Below are positions 26,691 to 33,266 of a stretch of 64,000 nt of DNA, piece by piece. The DNA is taken from the NCBI GenBank assembly GCA_001304995.1, contig BBZU01000002.1:1-64000 (forward strand), given 5' to 3'. This stretch comes from Clostridia bacterium UC5.1-1D10. Lineage in GTDB: Bacteria; Bacillota; Clostridia; Lachnospirales; Anaerotignaceae. The notes beneath the pieces were generated by a model. That model did not search any database, was not told where the DNA came from, and worked only from the letters and a program-made list of their open reading frames with translations. How positions within the stretch are numbered: position 1 is the first letter of the stretch; each line of letters starts with the position of its first letter. A program made the position numbers and the translations under genes.

Positions 26691-27602
26691 ATGGAACGGG
26701 CAGCCATTTATTGTAGATTGTCGGTAGAGGACGCACAGCGGCAGGAAGGGAAAGACAGTGAAAGCATCGCCAATCAGAAAGAATTGCTTCTAGCTTATGC
26801 GGCGAAGAAAGGATGGCAGGTGACAGGCATCTATGTGGATGAGGATTATTCGGGGCTGCGGGAAGATCGGCCTGGTTTTCAGAAGCTCATTGCCCATGGC
26901 AGAGAAGGACGGTTTTCTGTGATTTTGTGCAAGACCCAATCCCGCTTTACACGAAATTTGGTAACAGCGGAGCGGTATCTTTATGAGTTGTTTCCCTTGT
27001 GGGGCATACGGTTTGTGTCTGTGGTGGATGGAGTAGATACGGCAAGACGGGAGAATAAACGGGCCAGCCAGATCAACAGCCTCATCAATGAGTGGTACTG
27101 CGAGGAATTATCCGATAATATCCGGGCAGTTCTTCGTAGGAAACGGGAAATGGGGCAATATTTGGGGAATTATGCCCCTTATGGCTATGAGAAAAGTCCT
27201 TTTGACCATCATGTATTGGTGCCTTGCTCTCAAAGAGCGCAGGTGGTGGCAGGTATCTTTCGGCTGTATCTCATGGGATTTTCCTGTGGTGGTGTGGCGG
27301 CAGTGCTGAATGGCTGCGGTATATTGTCCCCGGCCATGGCATTGGCCCAGGAGGGGAAGGACTGCGGCAGAAAGGCGAAAGGCATTTGGACAGCATCTAC
27401 CGTATGCAAGATATTGAAAAATCCCGTATATTTGGGAAATATGGTGCAGGGAAAAACAGAAAAGATCAGTTATAAACAGAAAAAAAGCCGCCCTTGCCCC
27501 AAAGAGCGTTGGACAGTGGTCTGCCATACCCATGCGCCGCTGATTTCGGAGGAGCTATTTGAGGCAGTCCAAAAGAAAATGGCGAAAAACAGAAAGACAT
27601 AA
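26691..27602 (+). CDS. Site-specific serine recombinase (integrase)
   Basis: The protein has 303 residues. The resolvase catalytic domain (1-150) has the nucleophile Ser11 in AAIYCRLS and the arginine motif KTQSRFTRN near 80-88. The Recombinase domain (about 160-290) reads YAPYGYEKS, GVAAVLNGCGI, TASTVCKILKNPVYLGN. It stops soon after LISEELFEAVQ, where longer family members continue into a zinc ribbon and coiled coil. It is thus shorter than most large serine integrases. The ATG at 26691 follows GGGGGGAAG; an upstream in-frame ATG has no ribosome site. It lies 68 bp from attL, the usual place for an integrase. Confidence 0.92.
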   Translation: MERAAIYCRLSVEDAQRQEGKDSESIANQKELLLAYAAKKGWQVTGIYVDEDYSGLREDRPGFQKLIAHGREGRFSVILCKTQSRFTRNLVTAERYLYELFPLWGIRFVSVVDGVDTARRENKRASQINSLINEWYCEELSDNIRAVLRRKREMGQYLGNYAPYGYEKSPFDHHVLVPCSQRAQVVAGIFRLYLMGFSCGGVAAVLNGCGILSPAMALAQEGKDCGRKAKGIWTASTVCKILKNPVYLGNMVQGKTEKISYKQKKSRPCPKERWTVVCHTHAPLISEELFEAVQKKMAKNRKT

Positions 27603-27645
27603 AAAACAGCGGAGAAACTTGAGAAGATTTCTCCGCTGTTTTTTG
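27603..27645. terminator. Terminator between the recombinase and gntR
   Basis: AAAACAGCGGAGAAA pairs with TTTCTCCGCTGTTTT over a 10-base loop. T-runs on both strands serve the two convergent genes. Confidence 0.9.
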
Positions 27646-27649
27646 AAAA

Positions 27650-28324
27650 TCAAACCATCTGGTTGACTTTAAAGATCAGTTGGAATGCTCTGCGGGAATT
27701 GGCAATATGGGTTTCGATGGCTTTGCGAAGTCCTTCTGGATCGGCAGCAAGGGCTGCGTCCAGAATCGCCTGATGTTCTTCCACACATTCGCAGTCCCGA
27801 TAATGGGGCTGATTGAAGTATGTGCCGGCAGAGAATGTGAAGGGCTGCAAATCTTTGAGGACTTCCACAGCTTTCTGATTGCCGGAAGCAGTCAGATACA
27901 GCACATGGAATTCCAGATCCAGCTGGAAATAGCCTTCTGCGTCCACAGTGGAATCATTGCAGGAAATAAACTGTTTCTGTTTTTCCATGTTTTCCAAAAG
28001 CTGCTGGCGCAGGGTACTGTTGTAATTGAGGGTGGTGATGATATCTTTGATGAAGAATGTGTCCATCATCAGACGGATGTCAAAGGTATCGTTCAGTTCA
28101 TGGGGCGTCAGTGTGCGTACACTCATGCCCTTGTTGGGGGTGTTGACCACCAGTTTTTCTTCTGCCAGACGCTGCAACGCCTGTTTGACAGGTGTGTCGC
28201 TGACACCGTATTTTCTTGCCAGTTCTTTGATGTTGATTTTTTCTCCGGAGACCAATTGTTTATTGGTGATGTCTTTTTTAATGTCCGCATAAATCTGATC
28301 GGCTAGTGTGATTTTTTCGCTCAT
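27650..28324 (-). CDS. GntR-family regulator, FCD subfamily
   Basis: The protein has 224 residues. The winged helix at about 8-72 (LADQIYADIKKDITNKQLVSGEKINIKELARKYGVSDTPVKQALQRL) is followed by a helical FCD ligand domain (FDIRLMMDTFFIKD, ...LDLEFHVLYLTASGN, EEHQAILDAALAADPEGLRKAIETHI). The His/Asp metal-ligand positions are partly visible. FCD regulators sense small organic acids or sugar acids. Its gene is divergent from dctPQM, so it most likely controls that transporter in response to the imported substrate (inference). Confidence 0.88.
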   Translation of the reverse strand: MSEKITLADQIYADIKKDITNKQLVSGEKINIKELARKYGVSDTPVKQALQRLAEEKLVVNTPNKGMSVRTLTPHELNDTFDIRLMMDTFFIKDIITTLNYNSTLRQQLLENMEKQKQFISCNDSTVDAEGYFQLDLEFHVLYLTASGNQKAVEVLKDLQPFTFSAGTYFNQPHYRDCECVEEHQAILDAALAADPEGLRKAIETHIANSRRAFQLIFKVNQMV

Positions 28325-28385
28325 ATCTACTTGCTCCCCCTCCGCTTGCAGTGTTCACAAAACTGTTGATAATGCATCTATCTCT

Positions 28386-28414
28386 ATTGTAAGACGGGTT
28401 GTGTAAAAATTCAA
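28386..28414 (-). promoter_or_regulatory. Promoter of gntR
   Basis: On the minus strand, TTGAAT (28409-28414), 17-base spacer, TACAAT (28386-28391), about 62 bp upstream of the gene. Confidence 0.65.
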
Positions 28415-28642
28415 TAGAGAAATTATGTGAATCCGTTTTATATGATAGATAAATATGCCTTGTAAGCAGTGAAAAAGAAGGATGTTTTTCGCAAAATGGG
28501 ATTTTGAAAAAGGGAAAAATGAATAAAAAAGGATGTATAAATTTGTAAAAAGCGCATAATGATTCAAAATATTTGTTCTATATGCATAATAAAGGTGTTT
28601 TTATGTGGCGGATAAATGTTTTTAAATTAGAGGAAATACCAA

Positions 28643-28693
28643 TTGAAAATTAGAATTGGATTAAATATAATCTAATATAAAGTTTAATCTAAT
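28643..28693 (+). promoter_or_regulatory. Promoter of dctPQM with candidate operator
   Basis: TTGAAA (28643-28648), 17-base spacer, TATAAT (28666-28671). Over and after the -10 lie two direct TAATCTAAT repeats (28668-28676 and 28685-28693, 17 bp apart). The inverted half-site ATTAGA lies at 28649-28654. The GntR regulator is a plausible binder; this is inference. Confidence 0.6.
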
Positions 28694-28807
28694 CAAAAAG
28701 AAGTTTTATATTTCAAAACGAAGTTGGTTTTAAATAAGAAAAAAGAACTTCTTTTAAAAAAGGTGTGCTTTTGTGAGGATTCTAAAGAAAAAGAGGGAGG
28801 AGTAAGT

Positions 28808-29968
28808 ATGAAAAAAAGACTCGGTGTTCTGGCGCTGGCAACTGCCATGCTGCTGGGGATGACCGGCTGCGGCGGACAGAAGGAGGAAACCGCAGAACCC
28901 GCAACACCCACAGGGGTTGTGGAAAAGAAGGTAGAGCCTGTTACCTTTGAATCAGGCGTGGAACTGCAGGAAGACTGCAAACATCTGATTTATGCACTGG
29001 GGAATGCCCCTGCTACTATTGACGCGGCGAAATTCTTCAAAATGCGTCTGGAACAGGAAACAAATGGTGCAATGACCGTAGATATTTATACGGATAACGT
29101 ATTGGGCGGTGAACGTGAACTGCTGGAAAGCTGTCAGTTTGGTGACTATGACATCGTACTGGCAACAAATGCTACAGTAGCTGCTTTCTGTAACGATATT
29201 TACTGTCTGGATATCCCTTGGATTTTCGAAAACAAACAGCAGGTATATGAAGTGCTGGACGGCGAACTGGGTGATTACCTGGGCGAACAGCTCAATGAAG
29301 TTGGTTTCCAGCTGCTGCAGTGGCAGGAAAACTCTTTCCGTACATTGTCCACCACAGATAAACCAATCGAATCCATGGATGACCTGAAAGGTCTGAAGAT
29401 TCGTATCATGGAAAACGAACTGCAGCTTGCACAGTGGAAAGCTTATGGCGCGAACCCTACACCCATGGCCTTCACAGAACTGTTCACCGCTTTGCAGCAG
29501 GGTACAGTAGACGGCCAGGACAACGGCGCTGAACTGACATGGCAGTCTAAATTCCAGGAAGTACAGAAATACTATGTTTATACAAAACATATTTATTCCC
29601 CTTATGTTATCCTCATGAGTGGAGAAACATTCAACGGTCTGACACCGGAAGAACAGGAAATCATCATGAAAATCTCCGATGAAGCTGTTGCTTATGAACG
29701 TGAAAGATGTTCCGAATACGAAGCAGTTGCTTTGGAAAACATCAAAAGCTACCCCGGCATGAACTACGCGGAACTGAGCCCTGAAGTGGTGGAAGAAATG
29801 AAAGCTGCTTGTGCCGGCATCAAAGATCTGGCTTATGAAAAGGTAGAACATCCTGAAGTTATCGATCTGCTTTACAGCGAAGCCGAAAAAGCGAAAGAAA
29901 AATATCCCGCAGAACAGACAACAGACGCACCGGCACAGACAGAAGCTGATGCAGCACCTGCGGCGTAA
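28808..29968 (+). CDS. dctP: DctP-type TRAP transporter substrate-binding lipoprotein
   Basis: The protein has 386 residues. The lipoprotein signal ends LLGMTGC with Cys21 as the acylation site, as needed to tether a TRAP receptor in a monoderm. Family motifs are ALGNAPATIDAAKFFKMRLEQETNGAMTVDIYTDNVLGGERELLE and DLKGLKIRIMENELQLAQWKAYGANPTPMAFTELFTALQQGTVDGQDN. The conserved Arg that pairs with the substrate carboxylate is the IRI arginine. The tail is Ala/Glu/Thr-rich. The ATG follows GGGAGGAG. The substrate is an organic acid of unknown identity. Confidence 0.94.
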   Translation: MKKRLGVLALATAMLLGMTGCGGQKEETAEPATPTGVVEKKVEPVTFESGVELQEDCKHLIYALGNAPATIDAAKFFKMRLEQETNGAMTVDIYTDNVLGGERELLESCQFGDYDIVLATNATVAAFCNDIYCLDIPWIFENKQQVYEVLDGELGDYLGEQLNEVGFQLLQWQENSFRTLSTTDKPIESMDDLKGLKIRIMENELQLAQWKAYGANPTPMAFTELFTALQQGTVDGQDNGAELTWQSKFQEVQKYYVYTKHIYSPYVILMSGETFNGLTPEEQEIIMKISDEAVAYERERCSEYEAVALENIKSYPGMNYAELSPEVVEEMKAACAGIKDLAYEKVEHPEVIDLLYSEAEKAKEKYPAEQTTDAPAQTEADAAPAA

Positions 29969-29991
29969 AGATACAGGGGAGGGAAAAAGGT

Positions 29992-30480
29992 ATGAAGTTT
30001 TTGAATGAACATCTGGAAGCATGCTTTATCGTGCCTTTGATGTTTTTGATGAGTATTATCATTTTTGTTCAGGTTGTCATGCGTTATGTATTCCATAGCT
30101 CTCTGACATGGTCTGAAGAAATGGCAAGATATCTGTTTGTATGGCTGGTTTATTTCTCTGTGGCTTACACAGCGAAAAAAGAAGCCCATATCCGCATCGA
30201 CGCTGCCATCAATATCTATCCTAAAAAAGCGCGTCCTTATGTGGAAATCCTCAGTGAAATCATCGTATTGGCTTTTGCCATCTTCATTGCGGTAACATCT
30301 GTAACCGTTTTCCAGAAAATCTCTGCCAGCGGTCAGATTTCTCCCGCGCTGCATGTGCCCATGCAGTTCGTATACGCAGCACCTCTGGTTGGCTTCTTCT
30401 TGACAGCTATCCGCCAGATTCAGTGCATCATTAGAAGAATCAAAGCATTGCATAATCATGAGGAGGTGCAGGAAGCATGA
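29992..30480 (+). CDS. dctQ: DctQ, small membrane subunit of the TRAP transporter
   Basis: The protein has 162 residues and four membrane helices with the family block VVMRYVFHSSLTWSEEMARYLFVWLVYFSVAYTAKKEAHIRID. It bridges the binding protein and the large DctM subunit. It starts 23 bp after dctP with GGGAGGG upstream and overlaps dctM by ATGA. Confidence 0.94.
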   Translation: MKFLNEHLEACFIVPLMFLMSIIIFVQVVMRYVFHSSLTWSEEMARYLFVWLVYFSVAYTAKKEAHIRIDAAINIYPKKARPYVEILSEIIVLAFAIFIAVTSVTVFQKISASGQISPALHVPMQFVYAAPLVGFFLTAIRQIQCIIRRIKALHNHEEVQEA

Positions 30481-31769
30481 CAACTGGAGCTATTGCAGCA
30501 GTGGTATTTATTGCATTGATCGTCAGCCTTGTTTTGACTGTTCCCATCGGTTTCTCCCTGGGGATCGCTTCCTTGGCTTATATCTTCGCTACGGATCAGC
30601 TGACACTGGGCTTTGTAGCGCGTAACATGGTAACTGGTACAGACTCTTTCCCCATCATGGCGATTCCATTCTTCGTATTCGCCGGTGAACTGATGGGCGG
30701 CGGCGGTATTTCCAAACGTCTGCTGGACGTTGCCAACGTATTCTTCGGCAGAATCCGCGGCGGTCTTGCCATCGTAACCGTTGTTGTATGTATGTTCTTC
30801 GCAGCTATTTCCGGTTCCGGCCCTGCAACCGTAGCAGCTGTCGGCGGTATGGTTGTTCCTACTATGCTGGAAAAAGGCTATGATAAAAAATTCGTACTGG
30901 CACTGATCGCTGCCGCTGGTTCCATCGGCGTTATCATCCCGCCCAGTATCCCTATGGTTGTTTACTCCGTAACCGTAAACAGCTCCGTAAGCTCCCTGTT
31001 CCTAGCGGGCTTCATCCCTGGTATCCTTATCGGTCTGGTACTGATCGCTTACAGCTACTTCTACGCAAGAAGAGCTGGTTATAAAGGCGACACAGAACCT
31101 TTCAGCATCAGCCATGCGCTCCGTGAAGTATGGAGAGGTAAATGGGCGCTGCTGTCTCCCGTTATCATCCTGGGCGGTATCTACGGCGGTATCTTCACAC
31201 CAACAGAAGCAGCTGCTGTATCCGTAGTTTACAGCTTGATTATCGGTCTGTTCGTACATAGAGAACTGAACTTTAGAGATATGCTGGAAGTAACAAAGAG
31301 ATCTTGTGAAACAACAGCAACCATCCTGGTGGTTATCGGCTGTGCAACAGGTTTCTCCAAAGTCCTGACACTGGGCCGTATCCCTACAACCGTTGCAACA
31401 CTGCTGACAACTATGACAGACAGCAAAGTGCTGATCCTGCTTTTGATCAACCTGCTGCTGCTGTTGGTAGGCTGCTTCATGGAAACAGTATGTGCTATCA
31501 TGATCCTGGCTCCTATCCTGTTCCCTGTTGTAACAGCTCTGGGCGTTGACCCCGTTCACTTCGGTATCATCATGGTAACCAACTTGGCTATCGGCTTCAT
31601 CACACCTCCTCTGGGTGTAAACCTGTTCGTTGCTTCCCGTGTTGGGAAAACGACGCTGGATGTGGTCATCAAGGGGATCATCCCCTTCCTGGTGCTGATG
31701 ATCGCAACACTGATGCTGATCACTTATGTACCTGCAATTTCTATGTTCCTGCCTAATCTGTTAGGTTAA
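30477..31769 (+). CDS. dctM: DctM, large membrane subunit of the TRAP transporter
   Basis: The protein has 430 residues and about 12 membrane helices. The signatures are IPFFVFAGELMGGGGISKRLLD, GSGPATVAAVGGMVVPTMLEKGYD, IPPSIPMVVYSV and TPPLGVNLFVASRVG. It drives Na+-coupled import of the substrate handed over by DctP. It has full length and overlaps dctQ by 4 bp. Codon use is as biased as in host alaS and gltX, so it does not look recently foreign. Confidence 0.95.
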   Translation: MTTGAIAAVVFIALIVSLVLTVPIGFSLGIASLAYIFATDQLTLGFVARNMVTGTDSFPIMAIPFFVFAGELMGGGGISKRLLDVANVFFGRIRGGLAIVTVVVCMFFAAISGSGPATVAAVGGMVVPTMLEKGYDKKFVLALIAAAGSIGVIIPPSIPMVVYSVTVNSSVSSLFLAGFIPGILIGLVLIAYSYFYARRAGYKGDTEPFSISHALREVWRGKWALLSPVIILGGIYGGIFTPTEAAAVSVVYSLIIGLFVHRELNFRDMLEVTKRSCETTATILVVIGCATGFSKVLTLGRIPTTVATLLTTMTDSKVLILLLINLLLLLVGCFMETVCAIMILAPILFPVVTALGVDPVHFGIIMVTNLAIGFITPPLGVNLFVASRVGKTTLDVVIKGIIPFLVLMIATLMLITYVPAISMFLPNLLG

Positions 31770-31790
31770 AGAAGGAAGGCGAAAAAAATT

Positions 31791-31871
31791 ATGCAGTGGT
31801 GTAAAAATGCTTGCAGCCACTTGGTAGATGCTTGCATCATCGTACTGGTAGCATTTCTCATGTTCCAGTAA
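31791..31871 (+). CDS. 26-residue hydrophobic open frame downstream of dctM
   Basis: MQWCKNACSHLVDACIIVLVAFLMFQ: a short Cys-bearing polar start followed by one membrane-length hydrophobic stretch. GAAGGAAGG lies 10-18 bases upstream. It begins 22 bp after the dctM stop and ends before the element terminator. It could be a small membrane subunit or leader, or chance. Confidence 0.4.
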   Translation: MQWCKNACSHLVDACIIVLVAFLMFQ

Positions 31872-31931
31872 TTAATCGGATAATCTCTAACTCCTACATA
31901 TAAAAGCATTATAAGAAAATGGAAGAGGCAG

Positions 31932-31968
31932 CGCCTATGTGAAAAACATAGGCGTTGTTTCTTTTTTT
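31932..31968 (+). terminator. Terminator of the dctPQM operon
   Basis: CGCCTATG pairs with CATAGGCG over a 7-base loop, followed by TTTCTTTTTTT. The T-run merges into the right arm of the attachment site. Confidence 0.88.
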
Positions 31969-31985
31969 GCGCCTGTCACATGGGT
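31963..31985 (+). repeat. attR: right attachment site of the integrated element
   Basis: The element arm TTTTTTGCGCCTGTCA (31963-31978) runs into the core GCCTGTCACATGGGT (31971-31985), then host sequence CCCGTGTCC. See attL at 26608. The core contains the host codon CAT for the catalytic His on the minus strand. Confidence 0.88.
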
Positions 31986-32171
31986 CCCGTGTCCGTTATC
32001 GTCGTAAGGCGTTGTCCGTCCGTTGATGAAATCCCGAAAAGCGATGATGCGGTCAGTAGGTATGGTAAAATCCGCCACAGGAGAGATGCCTGTGTCCAGT
32101 ATGGCAATGCCGATGCCTTTTCCTGTGGGGAATGATTTCTGCGAAATGGCGGTATCTGTAAAATGCTCCAT
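31986..32171 (-). pseudogene. Subtilisin-like serine protease (S8), 5' part, interrupted
   Basis: The ATG at 32171 with GGGGG upstream encodes MEHFTDTAISQKSF. It continues through the catalytic Asp motif (IAILDTGISP) and FRDFINGRTTPYDDNGHG to the His motif HGTHV at the attachment core. Past the core the reading runs into element DNA and stops after VTGAKKETTPMFFT, making a 78-residue product without Ser. The rest of the gene is at 25942-26622. Confidence 0.9.
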
Positions 32172-32290
32172 TTGAAAGACCCCCTTTCTGACAGAGTATG
32201 CATGGGGCAGTTTTTGGGGAATGAGAAAGAAGTTCTTTTTTTCCCTTTGACGGCATATCTTTTGATGAAGGACAGGATGGAGGGAATACT

Positions 32291-32779
32291 ATGGAGGAAA
32301 ACCGGAAAACAGAACTCATGAATCTGGCAGGAAGGCTGGAAAGACTGCGCAGGCTCATGGGGCAGGATATGCCGCAGCCTGTACAGCAGTCTGCGCCGGC
32401 AGTGGAGGAGGAAGGGGAAAAGCAGGAGAAAATGCTCATGGCAGCCATTCCGTTTCTGGATCAGGAGTATCAAAGGGATCTGTATGTAGTGGTGCGGCTC
32501 ATGGAAATGCGGCGGATGCTCACAGGCGGCGTCCTTCAGGCCCGCAGCCGGGATACTCTGCCGCCATCTGTGCGCAGAAGGCAGATGCTTTCAGCCATTC
32601 GCCCCTGCCTGTCCCAAGGCGAACAGACAAGACTGGATACCCTCATGCGTGTTATGGACGCAAGGGAGATCCTCATACAAAAGGAGGGATTGGATGGACT
32701 GGACAAAGGCACAAATGGAAGCGCTGGGCGAGGAACGGCTGCGGCTGATCCGGGAAGCTCAGGAAAAAAGCAAGGATAA
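32291..32779 (+). CDS. Hypothetical helical protein
   Basis: The protein has 162 residues, starting MEENRKTELMNLAGRLERLRRL, and is helical and charged. The central block FLDQEYQRDLYVVVRLMEMRRML is followed by PSVRRRQMLSAIRPCLSQGEQTRLDTLMRVMDAREIL. The last ~29 residues are low-complexity and overlap the next gene. The frame may therefore be shifted at AAAA near 32679, in which case it would fuse to the next gene. It is divergent from the subtilase. A weak GGAGGGAA lies upstream. Confidence 0.55.
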   Translation: MEENRKTELMNLAGRLERLRRLMGQDMPQPVQQSAPAVEEEGEKQEKMLMAAIPFLDQEYQRDLYVVVRLMEMRRMLTGGVLQARSRDTLPPSVRRRQMLSAIRPCLSQGEQTRLDTLMRVMDAREILIQKEGLDGLDKGTNGSAGRGTAAADPGSSGKKQG

Positions 32780-32948
32780 AACAGGACTGGAACGATTGGA
32801 TGTTTTTCTGGAATATGGAGAAGCATTGGCGCAAGGAGGCAGCCTTTCCAAGGAAGAACAGAAAGCCCTGCTGGCGGCAGTATCTCAGAATCTGCCGGAA
32901 GGCGACCGCGCACAGATGCAGCAGATCATGGGACTTATGGGATTGTAA
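32694..32948 (+). CDS. Small hypothetical helical protein
   Basis: The protein has 84 residues, starting MDWTKAQMEALGEERLRLIREAQ and ending MQQIMGLMGL. AAAGGAGGG lies five bases upstream of the ATG at 32694. It overlaps the previous open frame by 86 nt in another phase. That is long for a coupled pair, so one fused gene with a frame error is also possible. Function unknown. Confidence 0.55.
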   Translation: MDWTKAQMEALGEERLRLIREAQEKSKDKTGLERLDVFLEYGEALAQGGSLSKEEQKALLAAVSQNLPEGDRAQMQQIMGLMGL

Positions 32949-32958
32949 AATAGAAAAA

Positions 32959-32994
32959 ATACGGCGTATTTTCCAAAGAGGAAATACGCCGTAT
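32959..32994. terminator. Bidirectional terminator
   Basis: ATACGGCGTATTT pairs with AAATACGCCGTAT over a 10-base loop, with A/T runs on both sides. It separates two convergent genes. Confidence 0.85.
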
Positions 32995-32998
32995 CTGT

Positions 32999-33139
32999 TT
33001 ACCGGGAAAGCAGATCCAGCAGCAGAAGCACCGCCGCCGGAGAACAGCCGCCGGAAGTCTGTCTTGCCTGGTTTTTCTGTGGTTTCGCTTTTTGTTTTTG
33101 GGGCGCAAAGGGTGCGGGGATCTCTCGTTTTCCATACAT
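32999..33139 (-). CDS. 46-residue small protein, unknown
   Basis: MYGKREIPAPFAPQKQKAKP starts a basic Pro/Gln/Lys-rich half. It is followed by GGCSPAAVLLLLDLLSR, a short hydrophobic end. The ATG at 33139 has a perfect AGGAGG eight bases upstream, and the stop abuts a terminator. These signs support a real gene that standard length cut-offs would miss. Confidence 0.5.
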   Translation of the reverse strand: MYGKREIPAPFAPQKQKAKPQKNQARQTSGGCSPAAVLLLLDLLSR

Positions 33140-33195
33140 ACATACCACCTCCTGTCATTACTTTATGCGGCTGTGAGAAAGTTTTTTCACTTTTT

Positions 33196-33225
33196 TTGCA
33201 CGGACAGAGGATTTTATGTTATGAT
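33196..33225 (+). promoter_or_regulatory. Candidate promoter of the PrpE-type phosphatase
   Basis: TTGCAC (33196-33201), 18-base spacer, TATGAT (33220-33225), about 40 bp upstream of the start. Confidence 0.45.
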
Positions 33226-33266
33226 AAAAAAGATTGAAAAAACAGAAGTAGAAATGATTGGTGTGT

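Larger units (their letters stand above)
28325..28807. other. gntR-dctP divergent control region
   Basis: A 483-bp AT-rich region with a good promoter for each gene (listed) and repeated TAATCTAAT strings near the dctP promoter. No open frame with a ribosome site was seen. Confidence 0.6.
26623..31985 (+). mobile_element. 5.36-kb serine-recombinase integrative element carrying a GntR regulator and TRAP transporter
   Basis: The element runs between two 15-bp direct repeats with one mismatch and interrupts a subtilase gene inside its HGTHV motif. Contents in order: serine recombinase (+), terminator, GntR/FCD regulator (-), dctP, dctQ, dctM (+), a 26-codon open frame and a terminator. Joining the two ends recreates a 16-bp perfect inverted repeat around CATGGG, the expected shape of an attP. 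Excision would restore the host reading frame exactly. There is no transposase, replication or conjugation gene. It resembles known prophage-derived or developmentally excised elements in principle (such as skin in sigK), but with a nutrient importer as cargo. Confidence 0.88.

Noticed and set aside
25942-26736. Subtilase fragment as an independent gene starting at 26736
   Set aside because: The reading upstream of 26622 is element DNA antisense to the recombinase start, with no homology or ribosome site; Asp and HGTH lie 5.4 kb away.
26623-31985. Element as an insertion sequence or conjugative element
   Set aside because: No DDE transposase, relaxase, type IV secretion or replication gene; ends match serine-integrase att sites.
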